Assembly (NCBI GenBank): GCA_041658565.1
Contig: JBAZZY010000005.1
Location: 58,382-122,381 of the forward strand
Reading direction: 5' to 3'
Source of the DNA: Actinomycetota bacterium
Lineage (GTDB): Bacteria > Actinomycetota > AC-67
DNA length: 64,000 nt
Shown: one piece after another, positions 27,694 to 36,505 of the stretch
Numbering within the stretch: position 1 is the first letter of the stretch
Layout of the letters: every line of letters starts with the position of its first letter
Notes under the pieces: generated by a model
Told to the model about the DNA's origin: nothing
What the model saw: the letters and a program-made list of their open reading frames with translations, nothing else
Databases searched by the model: none
Made by a program: the position numbers and the translations under genes

Positions 27694-29186
27694 TCGCACT
27701 CCCCGCCCGGCCGCACCGCGACGCTGACGGCGTCGACCCCAGGATTGTTCTTCAACGTCAGATACGTAGAGCAGGGGGACGAGGTCACTTGCGCACCTTC
27801 AACGCTCACTTGGTATCCCTGCGGGTAGTGACGATCGACCGGTACGAAGATCACGGTCGAAGCATCGTCGAGCGTCGGTCGGGGCTGGTATTCCATCGAG
27901 AACTCTGCGGTCGTCGGGTCAAAGCGATAGCCGATCGGAATGCCGGCAACTGCCATCGGATGTGTCCGCGAAACGACGTCCGCCTTCTCCTGCCGAAGAC
28001 TTCCAAAGTCCGAGCTGTCGTCGAAGAGGGCACCGTCTCCTGCGCCACCCGGCACGTCCACCCAGTCCTTGTAGCCCCAGAACATCCATCCCGTCATGTA
28101 CTTGTCCGCAAGTTGGATGTATCGCTCGATCAACGCCAGGTCCTGCGTATCCCCGAATTCGGAAAAGAGCGGTGGGACGCCCATCTGCTCACCGGTTTCG
28201 AGCGCGTTCTGGAATACGAGGTCGTCGGCGACGGGACACGTCGGGTACCCGACCGACCCAGACTCGTCGTCGGGGCGGTAATGCGCCCCAGCCGCCAAAC
28301 AGTATGCGTGGAAGGACAAGCCCGACGGGCCGGAAGCTTGGGGCGGCGGAGCCAGATGAGACCGAGCCCCGTAGTTGAAAAACGGATGCGGCTCATAGAA
28401 CACGATTGCGCGCGGATCGGCATCTCTCACCCCGAACGCAAGGCGATCTTGCAGCGGCTGGAGCAGATTACTGTCGAAGACCGGACATCCTGCAAAGTTG
28501 GCACACGTCGGGTAGCTGCTTCCCGGCCATGGTTCGTTGAACAGGTCATAACCCAAGACCATGGGCTGGGACGCAAAGGCCGCAGCGACGTGCTGCCACG
28601 CCTTCGCGTAGGCACCCGCAATCCCATCAGTGTCTGCATACAGGTTGTCGAATGCCCGGTTGAGAGCGGGAGATGTCACGTAGCTGAAGGGAAAGCCGGC
28701 ATCGGGGCCCGCAGGGACACCATCGGTGCGGGTTGCCCAGTCCGGGAAGCCCGATCCTCGCACCTGTTCACCGAACAGGTCTTGGTGGGATTCCACCAGC
28801 AGGAAGATTCCGCGGGAAGCGAGCAGGTCACCCACTCGAGTCACATGCTCTAGGTACGAGTCGTCGAACTCGCCGCGGTTAGGTTCTAGGCCCTTCCAGA
28901 ACCACGCCAGACGAACGGCATTGATTCCCAAGGACTTGATCAGATCAGCGTCACGCTCGTCGAAATCGGCAACAGGCGGAAAGTACGGGGCAGTCTTTCG
29001 AGCAATCTGCAGCCCGTGCATGAGGACGACCCGCCCGGTCGCATCCACCAGCCAGCGCCCCTCCGGGCGCAGGGGTGGAGCAACGAGTTCGGACGGCGAC
29101 GCCGTCGGTGCCCCGCGCGGTGCAACAAGCGCTGCCGCAGCCAAGAAGACTGCAAACCCAGTTCTCGAAGCTCTCCGCCTCGGCAT
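27690..29186 (-). CDS. Secreted glycoside hydrolase family 5, endoglycoceramidase-like (second copy)
   Basis: A 498-residue secreted protein. Signal FAVFLAAAALVAPRGAPTAS. GH5 features: LGINAVRLAWFWKGLEP, ESHQDLFGE, acid/base Glu218 in YDLFNEPWPGS, SFHAYCLAAG and nucleophile Glu343 in LFSEFGDTQD. It closely resembles the protein at 11403 in motif order and spacing, including the shared SFHAYC and EPWPGS blocks, so the two are probably paralogues. The start ATG at 29186 follows GAGGTGG. Coupled by a GTGA overlap to the GH63 gene, it may supply oligosaccharides for that enzyme. Confidence 0.87.
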   Translation of the reverse strand: MPRRRASRTGFAVFLAAAALVAPRGAPTASPSELVAPPLRPEGRWLVDATGRVVLMHGLQIARKTAPYFPPVADFDERDADLIKSLGINAVRLAWFWKGLEPNRGEFDDSYLEHVTRVGDLLASRGIFLLVESHQDLFGEQVRGSGFPDWATRTDGVPAGPDAGFPFSYVTSPALNRAFDNLYADTDGIAGAYAKAWQHVAAAFASQPMVLGYDLFNEPWPGSSYPTCANFAGCPVFDSNLLQPLQDRLAFGVRDADPRAIVFYEPHPFFNYGARSHLAPPPQASGPSGLSFHAYCLAAGAHYRPDDESGSVGYPTCPVADDLVFQNALETGEQMGVPPLFSEFGDTQDLALIERYIQLADKYMTGWMFWGYKDWVDVPGGAGDGALFDDSSDFGSLRQEKADVVSRTHPMAVAGIPIGYRFDPTTAEFSMEYQPRPTLDDASTVIFVPVDRHYPQGYQVSVEGAQVTSSPCSTYLTLKNNPGVDAVSVAVRPGGECE

Positions 29187-29285
29187 AACCACCTCACCCG
29201 ATTCACTCCAGCAATGGGGAGAGGTTCGTCGAGACAAGCGTCAACTCCTCCCACGAACGGGGTGGCGAGCGGGGGAGTTCCCGCG

Positions 29286-29450
29286 CTAACCGGCGCGTTC
29301 GGTGGCAGGCTCGGCCGGCTCGGCCGCAAGGCGGAGGATGGCGCGCAGGGTCTCGACCATTCCGCCGCGGAACGAGGCGGGGTCGTCGTAGAGGAAGGCG
29401 CGCTGGGAGGCGAGTTCGGTGGCGTGTTTGGCGAGTTCCTCAACGGTCAA
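29286..29450 (-). CDS. Small acidic 54-residue protein, unknown function
   Basis: A TTG at 29450 sits 6 nt after GGGGGAG and opens a 54-residue frame ending at TAG. The product is helical in appearance, beginning TVEELAKHATELASQ and ending AEPAEPATERAG, with FLYDDPASFRGG in the middle. It contains no Cys and no signal peptide. It follows the 38-residue ORF by 32 nt on the same strand, and together they lie about 100 nt upstream of the GH5-GH63 pair. The ribosome site supports a real gene. No family is recognised. Confidence 0.5.
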   Translation of the reverse strand: MTVEELAKHATELASQRAFLYDDPASFRGGMVETLRAILRLAAEPAEPATERAG

Positions 29451-29482
29451 TCTTGTCTCCCCCTTCCTGCGGTCGTCGAGTG

Positions 29483-29599
29483 CTACCAGCAAGTACAACG
29501 GGCCTCAAGGGCCTCGTCGAGCTCTGCGCAGCTCACCTCGACGGACTCTTCCGTCGGGAACTCGACCATCTCTTCTGCGATCTCGAACAGTGCAACCAT
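29483..29599 (-). CDS. 38-residue peptide with a Cys-rich, Trp-terminated tail
   Basis: An ATG at 29599 is 8 nt after GGAGG (another ATG at 29605 is in frame) and opens a 38-residue ORF. Residues 1-22 are acidic and amphipathic (MVALFEIAEEMVEF start), Cys24 lies in VSCAELDEALEA, and the C-terminus is ARCTCW. An acidic leader followed by a short Cys/Trp core is the shape of some RiPP precursors, but no radical SAM, cyclodehydratase or lanthipeptide enzyme is seen nearby. It could instead be a metal-binding or regulatory peptide. Both small ORFs probably form one transcript on the minus strand. Confidence 0.5.
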   Translation of the reverse strand: MVALFEIAEEMVEFPTEESVEVSCAELDEALEARCTCW

Positions 29600-29782
29600 G
29601 TCCATCACCTCCGTTGTTCACGACCGTAACGTCTACGTATTACGTCCAGGTGTCCCGGACGTGACTTCGTTGTGAAATCCACCGAGCCTGCGGCCCATTC
29701 CTGTGGGGCGCTTGAGCAGGAACAACGCTGACTCAGACGAATTCCTTCCCGGGAGAGTCTGTAATCATTGGGAGGGAGCCCC

Positions 29783-32515
29783 GTGCGAAGCCTTCGCGCC
29801 GTTGCCGGTACGCTGACGTTGTTTCTGATGCTTACCCCGGGAGTCCGGTTCGCTTCGGCGGACACCGTGCTCAAAGCGGGAGTCGGCAGCGCCGACGCCA
29901 CTTGGCACGTCGGCACCGGAAGCGGCCAGTACGCGGACAAGAGCCCCAACGCCTTCGGCGTGGTTACCGGAGATGAGGTCGATCCGCACAACCACGGCAT
30001 GAGCCAGGAGCACTCCTACGGAGTGCAATCCCGCCTGACCTACCGAGCACTCGTCGTCGAAGGCTCGAACGGCAAGCGCGTGGCTTTGGTCAAGAGCGAC
30101 AGCTACCTGGCGCAGGACCACCTCGTGAGGCGCGCGGCACAGATCCTGGCCAAGGGATCCTCAGGGATCAGCTACGACCAGATCCTGTTGCACGCCTCCC
30201 ACAACCACTCCTCCCCTTACTACACCAGCCCTTCGTGGGGGGTCTGGCTCTTCCAAGACATGTTCGACATCCGCGCGTTCGAATATCACGCGCGCGCAAT
30301 GGCCTCGTCGATCGAGCAGGCCGTCGCGAACTTGCGGCCGGCGCGAATGGGCGCAACAACCATCCGCCACACGATCTACAAGGGCAACATCGCAGGGGCG
30401 ACCATCACCGACGACGGGACACCGGGCGGCTACCCCGACTCCCACGGCGACTTCAACGTTACCGTTCTGCGCTTCGATGACGTCAGCAACCCACAGGTCC
30501 CTACCCCCCTCGCTGCGTGGGTCAACCACGGGCAACACCCCGAGTCCAACGACAGCTACGCGCTGATCAGCGCCGACTTCCTCGGCCCTCTGGAGCGATT
30601 CGTCGAGCGCGACCTCGGCGCACCGCTGATCTTCAGCCAGGGCGACGTCGGCAGCGCGGAGGGCCCTTACGACCGCTCGAACAACGACGTCCTTCCCGAC
30701 GGAGTCATCCGGGCATGGGCGCACGTCGGACACGCCCAGACCGAGCGCGGCGCGCGCTATCTCGCCGACTCGATCGTGAAGGCATGGCGAGACATCGGGG
30801 ACGGGAACGCGACCGTTCCGTTCTCAAGTGATTTCCCTGTGGACTACATCGACGGGTGGGTTCCCGGACCGCTGTCGCACCCGTATCCAAGCGTTTCGAA
30901 CTGCCGCACCGAGACGACCGTTGAGGGGAATCCCGGGGCGCCGGTCGTCGGCCTGCCCGACTGCGAGCGCGCGCAAAACGCCGACCCGAACAGCATGGTG
31001 TGGGAGAACTTGCGCGCGCACGGTCTGCCCGTCCCCGACCACTACGACGCGCCCGGCTTCACCGGCGTCGAGGAGAACATGCGCCTGCGGCTGCAAGCCG
31101 TACGCATCGGTGAGGTACTGCTCGGCTCCTGCGCCTGCGAAGCGCAGGTCGACCTGATCCTGAACTTCGAGAGCCGCGCGGACAACGTCGTCGGCAACAT
31201 CTTCGACGGCTACGACTGGGGTTCATCCTGCGAGCAAAACGAAGACACCACCTGGACTTGCTCGCACCCGCAGATCGGGACGACGACGGTGAGCGACGCG
31301 CGCTACCGGCGCATGCAGGCGCAGGTCCACAACAACGCAGCGGGGTGGGACAAACCCGAGAACGCTGTAGCGGCCAACGCCGAGCCCGACGACCCCGCCA
31401 AGATCTGGGGCAACTTCACCAAGGAGGAGTTGTCACCGAACCTCGGGTACGCGTTGCCGGTCGGCGTCGGGCACGGAGGCGACTACAACGGTTACACGGT
31501 GAGCTACCGCGAATACATGAGCCGCGACCATTACAGAAAGGCGCTTACCGCCTACGGTCCGCACACCGCCGACTACATGGCGACACGGCTGGTGCGCATG
31601 GCCGCCGCGCTCAAGGGTGGCCCTGCCCTCGCACCGGAACCGCACGACGCGATGGCGCAGGCCGACGAAGCACGACAGGTAGCGCTTTCGACGGCACTCG
31701 GAGTCGCCTCGAGCGCCGCCTACGATGCGTGGCTCGCAGCGCTGCCCAACGATCTGGGTCCCGCCGAACCGCTGGTGCAGCCGACCGACGTCGCGCGATT
31801 CTCCGCAGCGACGTTCACTTGGAGAGGCGGCTCCAACGCGGTGGATAACCCGCGCGCGCGCGTCGAGCGACTCAGCGGCAGCGTTTGGAAACCCTACGCA
31901 GACCAAAGCGGTGAAGTGCAGACGATGGTCGAGTTCCCCAAGGGCGCAGCCGGGGTTGCCGACACGTACGCGGGGAACCAGCAGTGGCGTTGGACGGCCA
32001 ACTTCGAGGCCTTCGACGCATTCCCGCGCACCGTGCATCCCGACGGCCAGACGCCGAACGGCACCTACCGGTTCGTCGTCGACGGCGCGATCCGTCTTGC
32101 GGGAGTCAACACGCCGTATCACTTCGAGTCCAATGCGTTCCACATCGGTCCGTGGGAAGGCATCAGCGTTCAGGACGTGCGCGTCGAGGACGACGGATCC
32201 GTCTCGTTCGCAGTAGCGGTGGCTTACCCGCGGACCTACGCGAGTCCATTCCGGTTCGTGCATGACGACGGTCGAACCAAGATCTGCTACACGTGCTCGT
32301 TCCGGCCCTGGGCATCCACCGCGGCGGTCGCGCGCGCGGAGATCACGGTGGCGCGCGCCGGTGGCGGCGGTACCGACGTCGTCGCCGCGACGCTATCGGG
32401 CGGCCGGTGGATCGCTCAGACCAACCTACAAACCGGCGACACAGCGGCGATTGCGCGCGGCGGGGTCATAGACGCCTACGGCGAAATCAACGGGGCTGCG
32501 ATTGCGGTGAACTGA
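29783..32515 (+). CDS. Secreted neutral/alkaline ceramidase-family protein
   Basis: A 910-residue exported protein, GTG start 4 nt after GGGAGGGAG, signal LTLFLMLTPGVRFASA. The N-terminal domain matches the non-lysosomal ceramidase family: an AGVGSADATW start, zinc-type LLHASHNHSSP (His140, His142) and WVNHGQHPE (His249, His252). Family members split ceramide into sphingosine and fatty acid. The usual GDVSPN nucleophile block reads GDVGSAEG (287-294), so the expected catalytic Ser is displaced or missing and activity is uncertain. The last 250 residues (from about 660) look like beta-sandwich modules and include CYTCSFRPW. Convergent with the Usp gene, 13 nt apart. Confidence 0.8.
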   Translation: MRSLRAVAGTLTLFLMLTPGVRFASADTVLKAGVGSADATWHVGTGSGQYADKSPNAFGVVTGDEVDPHNHGMSQEHSYGVQSRLTYRALVVEGSNGKRVALVKSDSYLAQDHLVRRAAQILAKGSSGISYDQILLHASHNHSSPYYTSPSWGVWLFQDMFDIRAFEYHARAMASSIEQAVANLRPARMGATTIRHTIYKGNIAGATITDDGTPGGYPDSHGDFNVTVLRFDDVSNPQVPTPLAAWVNHGQHPESNDSYALISADFLGPLERFVERDLGAPLIFSQGDVGSAEGPYDRSNNDVLPDGVIRAWAHVGHAQTERGARYLADSIVKAWRDIGDGNATVPFSSDFPVDYIDGWVPGPLSHPYPSVSNCRTETTVEGNPGAPVVGLPDCERAQNADPNSMVWENLRAHGLPVPDHYDAPGFTGVEENMRLRLQAVRIGEVLLGSCACEAQVDLILNFESRADNVVGNIFDGYDWGSSCEQNEDTTWTCSHPQIGTTTVSDARYRRMQAQVHNNAAGWDKPENAVAANAEPDDPAKIWGNFTKEELSPNLGYALPVGVGHGGDYNGYTVSYREYMSRDHYRKALTAYGPHTADYMATRLVRMAAALKGGPALAPEPHDAMAQADEARQVALSTALGVASSAAYDAWLAALPNDLGPAEPLVQPTDVARFSAATFTWRGGSNAVDNPRARVERLSGSVWKPYADQSGEVQTMVEFPKGAAGVADTYAGNQQWRWTANFEAFDAFPRTVHPDGQTPNGTYRFVVDGAIRLAGVNTPYHFESNAFHIGPWEGISVQDVRVEDDGSVSFAVAVAYPRTYASPFRFVHDDGRTKICYTCSFRPWASTAAVARAEITVARAGGGGTDVVAATLSGGRWIAQTNLQTGDTAAIARGGVIDAYGEINGAAIAVN

Positions 32516-32528
32516 GCCGGGCGGCTGC

Positions 32529-33326
32529 CTACGCAGTGTCCACGACGAGCACGTCGCACATTGCGTGGTGCGTGATCTTGTCGGGAACGCTGCCGAGGAA
32601 GAAGCGCGCGGCGCCCGTCATCCCCTTGTTGCCCACGACGATGAGGCCGGCATCCTCGGCCTCGGCCGTGTCGATCAGTGCCGCGGCCGGTTCGGCATCG
32701 ACGATGCGTGACATCGTCGCCACCGCACCGAATGCGCGCTCGGCCTCGGCCAGAACCTCCCGCCCACGCTCGGCTTTCCCGGCATAGACCAGGATCAACC
32801 GAGCGCCCGCCGCTTGTGCGATCTCGGCCGCGGTCGCCAGCGCGCGCCCGGCGCGCGCCGACCCGTCGGTACCCGCCACGATCGTGGCATACGGCGTTGG
32901 CTCAATTCCCGCAGTCGTCTCGACGACCAGGACGCTGCAAGGAGCGCGGTGCGACACCTTGTTCGGCACGCTGCCCAAACGGAATCGCAGACTTCCACCC
33001 ATGCCTTGATTGCCGACCACGATCAGGTCGACGTCTTGGTCCTCGGCGATCTGACACAGCTTGTCGGCGGGATCCCCAACCTCCGACGACGCTTCGAGCG
33101 TAACCCCCGAGCCTGCATGCCGGCGCAGCACTCCTGAGGCGATCTGTTCGGCGATCATCATCGGAGTCTCGCCGCCGGGCGGCAGGCTCTCCTGCGCGAG
33201 GTCGGGCGAGCACACGGTCGCCACATGAAGTTCTGCCTTGAGGCTCTGCGCGACCGACAGCGCCCGCCTCAAAGCCAACTCAGCCGAGTCCGATCCGTCG
33301 GTTCCTGCAAGCAGCTTGCGAATCAT
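32529..33326 (-). CDS. Universal stress protein with two UspA domains
   Basis: A 265-residue tandem Usp. Domain 1 (about 1-137) starts MIRKLLAGTDGSDSAELAL and ends with the ATP-site block VGNQGMGGSLRFRLGS. Domain 2 (about 142-262) starts TIVAGTDGSARAGRAL and contains VGNKGMTGAARFFLGS. Both carry the GxxGxxxxxxxGS phosphate-binding pattern, so both probably bind ATP. Such proteins help survival under starvation or oxidative stress in the cytoplasm. The ATG at 33326 is chosen; a GTG directly before it is equally placed after GGAGGAG. Confidence 0.93.
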   Translation of the reverse strand: MIRKLLAGTDGSDSAELALRRALSVAQSLKAELHVATVCSPDLAQESLPPGGETPMMIAEQIASGVLRRHAGSGVTLEASSEVGDPADKLCQIAEDQDVDLIVVGNQGMGGSLRFRLGSVPNKVSHRAPCSVLVVETTAGIEPTPYATIVAGTDGSARAGRALATAAEIAQAAGARLILVYAGKAERGREVLAEAERAFGAVATMSRIVDAEPAAALIDTAEAEDAGLIVVGNKGMTGAARFFLGSVPDKITHHAMCDVLVVDTA

Positions 33327-33396
33327 CACGATCTGCCTCCTCCAGCCCACCCGGCAGATACCGGGGCAAGCCTACTCGAGCGCCGACGGCTGCCGG

Positions 33397-34557
33397 TCAG
33401 AACGACGGACCGGTCGTAAACATACAGACGATACCGTCTTGAGCATTGCGCTCTGCCTTCGTTTGCTCGCCTCCAAGGGCGCGCGCGAGTACCCCGAGGA
33501 TGTCGTCGCGCACATCCTCCAGCGTTGCACCCTCAAGCACGACGCCCGCGTTCACGTCCATGTCGTCGCGCATCGACTCGTAGAGCCGTGTCGTTGTGGC
33601 GATCTTGATTACCGGCACAGTCGGGAAGCCGATGGGGTTGCCGCGGCCGGTCGTAAACAAGATCGCCTGCGCGCCGGCGGCCACAAGCCCCGTCATCGAC
33701 TCGGTGTCGTAACCGGGCGCATCCATCAGGATGAGTCCGCGGCACCCGGGCGCTTCGGCGTAATCGATGACGGCAGAGACCGGTGAGGCGCCGCCCTTGG
33801 CGACCGAGCCGAGCGCCTTCTCCCGGATCGAACTCATCCCGCCGTCCATGTTTCCCGGCGCGATCACCATCGACGCGAGCGGGCCGAGGATCTCGTGAGT
33901 GCGCCGCTCGGCGGCGTCCACCATTGCGACGACCTTCTCCGCGACCTCGGGCGACGCCGCGCGGCGCGCGAGGATGTGCGAAGTCCCGATCATCTCGGTG
34001 TTCTCTGTGAGCAGGACCGTCCCGCCGCTCTCGACCACTCTGTCCGCGACGAGACCGACCGCAGGGTTGGCCGTGACGCCTGAGAACGCATCGGAACCTC
34101 CGCACTCCAGTCCGAGCACCAACCGGTTGATGTCGATTTCGGTTCGGACGTCGGCGCGCGCGCGCGCCAGAAGGGCTTCGGCAACGGCGGCGCCCTTGCG
34201 AGCCGCGCTCACCGATCCCCCCTCAGCCTGGATCGACAAGCACTCGACGGGTGCGCCGCCCTCTGCAATCGCGGGCGCCAGAAACTCCGCCTTGATCACC
34301 TCGCACCCGAGTCCGATAACGAGCACTGCTGCCACGTTGGGGTGACGAGCAATACCTATCAATGTGCGCGCGTGCAACTCCAGATCGCGACCTCCCCGTC
34401 CGCACCCGTGACCGTGCAGGAGCGGGACCACACCCGGGACTGCGCGAGCGATGGCCGAGACAACGCCGTTGGCGCACGACACCGACGGCAGCACCACGAC
34501 GTGATTGCGCACTCCCGCGCGCCCGTCGGATCGCTCGTAGCCGAAGAAAGACCTCAC
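33397..34557 (-). CDS. UxaA-family sugar-acid dehydratase, large subunit
   Basis: A 386-residue protein matching the catalytic C-terminal part of altronate/galactarate dehydratases: FFGYERSDGRAGVRNHVVVLPSVSCAN at the start (split by conserved Arg and Asn), HGHGCGRGG, LGLECGGSDAFSG and the Cys residues expected to bind iron. It would dehydrate a hexonate or related sugar acid to a 2-keto-3-deoxy acid in the cytoplasm. The GTG at 34557 overlaps the stop of the SAF-domain subunit (GTGA), so they form one split enzyme. The exact substrate is unknown; altronate, galactarate or another aldonate are options. Confidence 0.87.
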   Translation of the reverse strand: MRSFFGYERSDGRAGVRNHVVVLPSVSCANGVVSAIARAVPGVVPLLHGHGCGRGGRDLELHARTLIGIARHPNVAAVLVIGLGCEVIKAEFLAPAIAEGGAPVECLSIQAEGGSVSAARKGAAVAEALLARARADVRTEIDINRLVLGLECGGSDAFSGVTANPAVGLVADRVVESGGTVLLTENTEMIGTSHILARRAASPEVAEKVVAMVDAAERRTHEILGPLASMVIAPGNMDGGMSSIREKALGSVAKGGASPVSAVIDYAEAPGCRGLILMDAPGYDTESMTGLVAAGAQAILFTTGRGNPIGFPTVPVIKIATTTRLYESMRDDMDVNAGVVLEGATLEDVRDDILGVLARALGGEQTKAERNAQDGIVCMFTTGPSF

Positions 34558-34823
34558 GACTCGTCCGGTCCCATGTTGTGTGTGTGTACCCACTCGCCGG
34601 CCGCGATGTCGGCGGTCGCGCGCCCGATCACCTCTCCGTACTTCACCACCGGGTCTCCCGCGCGCAGCGCGCGGAGCGCGATCTTGTGCCCGGCCGCGAC
34701 ATCGGTCACGGCCGTCAAGGACCCGCCTCCCGCAACCGCGGCAACAACTCCCGCCGAAATGTCGCACAACGCGACGGCGACATCGTCGCGCGCGTCGATG
34801 ATCATGAGTTCTCGGTGTGGCAT
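34554..34823 (-). CDS. UxaA-family SAF-domain small subunit
   Basis: An 89-residue SAF-domain protein, the N-terminal part of UxaA-type dehydratases encoded separately. Visible are MIIDARDDVAVALCDIS, AGHKIALRAL, GDPVVKYGEVIGRA and the C-terminal GEWVHTHNM, a signature of this subunit. It probably completes the active site of the large subunit next door. The ATG at 34823 follows GGGGGTG; a later ATG (MIID) is possible. No transporter or downstream kinase for the sugar acid is seen in the window. Confidence 0.85.
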   Translation of the reverse strand: MPHRELMIIDARDDVAVALCDISAGVVAAVAGGGSLTAVTDVAAGHKIALRALRAGDPVVKYGEVIGRATADIAAGEWVHTHNMGPDES

Positions 34824-35035
34824 CCGCAGCACCCCCGCGGCATTATCGGGCAAAGCGCAGACTATTCCCACACAACGGCCCAGTCGGCGACGGTGCGCGC
34901 GCCGGTTGGAAGAGTAAAGACGACGCGGTCGCCCTCGCGCTCTCCCGTGGCTCCCCCAAATCCGAATCAGGCTCGGCGGGAGGTATTCGCCGCCGGCGTG
35001 AGAACTCCTATCGGCACGACGGAAGGAGAACTGCG

Positions 35036-36379
35036 ATGACGTACCGCCGTGTTGGATCCATGGCTCTTCTGGTTTGTCTGCTGGCGCTCTGGGTGGCTCC
35101 GGTTTCCGCGCCGGCCACGACCACCACCCTGCGTGTCCAGAAAGGCAAGCTGCTCGACGCCGAAGACAGGGACGTGATCTTGCGCGGCATCGCCATGATC
35201 AACAAGGCATCTCCCTACCTGCCGAACTTCGGCGCGCAGGACTTCGCGCTCGTGCGGTCGTGGGGCATGAACTCGATTCGGTTGGGAACTTCCTGGCGAG
35301 CCATCGAGCCGACCAAGGGCGAGTACGACACCGGATACTTGGACCGGCTCGCAGGCTTCGCGCGCGCCGCGACCGATGCCGGCCTCTACGTGATCGTAGA
35401 CATGCACCAAGACCTTTGGGGGGGCCCGTGGGGCAACGGAGCCCCGGATTGGGCAACCGACGAAACGTGTCCGCACGTGGATTCCGCGTCCTACACCGGC
35501 GCCTGGGCCACCAACTACTTGTCCCCCGCGGTGATGTGCGCCTTCACCAACTTCTGGACGTCCGCGGAATTGCAGGATCACTACACCAAAGTTTGGCGCG
35601 AGGTCGCATCGCGCATGGCCGACAACCCCATGGTGATCGGCTACGACTTGATGAACGAGCCGTACCAAGGCTTCATCCCGCCGGGTGTATTCGAGACGCA
35701 GTTCCTGTACCCATCGCAATCCCGCTGGCTGAAATCGGCAAGAGAGCTGGACCCCAAGGCCATCGGCTTCCTCGAAGCGCCGAACTACAAGAACGTCCAC
35801 ATGCCGACCGTTCCGGCAATCGATACTCCGCCGAACGCCGTGTACGCGCCGCACCTGTACGGTTTCTGGGACGAGATCCCCGGCCAAGGCGAGCAGGCGC
35901 GCGGAGATCTTGCGTCGGCCAACTTCCGATACTCAGTCGTCGAGGCGCACGTGATGGGACTGCCGATGTGGCTCGGCGAGTTCGGGATCGTGCATGACGC
36001 GCCGGGCGCGGCCGGGTTCCTGCGCACCGTCTACGATCTCGCCGACGAAGCCTGGGCCGGCACGGCGTACTGGGAGTACTCCCCCGGCAACAGCTACTCG
36101 CCGATCGACCGAGACCGCGATCCTCGTGCGACGCTCATCGAGATCGCGCGCCCGTATCCTGTCGCGGTTCCCGAACTCACCGAGTTCCATTTCGATGCAG
36201 CGACGGCTGTCTTCGAAGCGACGTGGACCGGGTCCGGCGATGCGGTGTTCGCAGTCCCGCACATGTGGTACCCGGATGGGCCGCAAGTCGACATCGACGG
36301 CGGATCTTGGGCCTGGAACCCGACAACGGCCGAGCTGACGGTAACCGGCGGAGCGGGGTTGACGGTGAAGCCGGCGTGA
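35036..36379 (+). CDS. Secreted glycoside hydrolase family 5, endoglycoceramidase-like (third copy)
   Basis: A 447-residue secreted protein; ATG 8 nt after AGGAG, signal MALLVCLLALWVAPVSAPA. GH5 features: WGMNSIRLGTSWRAIEP, VDMHQDLWGG, acid/base Glu208 in YDLMNEPYQG and nucleophile Glu315 in WLGEFGIVHD. The C-terminal 90 residues form a beta-sandwich. It keeps the HQD block of endoglycoceramidases but is more distant from the two other GH5 proteins, whose NEPWPGS and SFHAYC blocks it replaces with NEPYQG and YAPHLYGFW. It may act on a different head group. Confidence 0.86.
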   Translation: MTYRRVGSMALLVCLLALWVAPVSAPATTTTLRVQKGKLLDAEDRDVILRGIAMINKASPYLPNFGAQDFALVRSWGMNSIRLGTSWRAIEPTKGEYDTGYLDRLAGFARAATDAGLYVIVDMHQDLWGGPWGNGAPDWATDETCPHVDSASYTGAWATNYLSPAVMCAFTNFWTSAELQDHYTKVWREVASRMADNPMVIGYDLMNEPYQGFIPPGVFETQFLYPSQSRWLKSARELDPKAIGFLEAPNYKNVHMPTVPAIDTPPNAVYAPHLYGFWDEIPGQGEQARGDLASANFRYSVVEAHVMGLPMWLGEFGIVHDAPGAAGFLRTVYDLADEAWAGTAYWEYSPGNSYSPIDRDRDPRATLIEIARPYPVAVPELTEFHFDAATAVFEATWTGSGDAVFAVPHMWYPDGPQVDIDGGSWAWNPTTAELTVTGGAGLTVKPA

Positions 36380-36505
36380 CAATAGGGCCGCCGCGCCGCG
36401 ATCGAGGCAGGAACCGGCCACCGGGTGTCGAAGTGTGGCCCTTGGTCGCGCGTACGTAGGCACCGCACTCGCGCGCAGGGAGCCACAAGGGAGAGGAGCG
36501 CTCGG

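Noticed and set aside
27552..28853. 433-codon open frame on the plus strand
   Set aside because: Antisense to the second GH5 gene, with no motif or ribosome site.
29483..29605. Mycofactocin-type or other named RiPP precursor
   Set aside because: The short Cys-tailed peptide lacks the conserved mycofactocin end and no radical SAM partner is present, so only an unnamed small peptide is reported.
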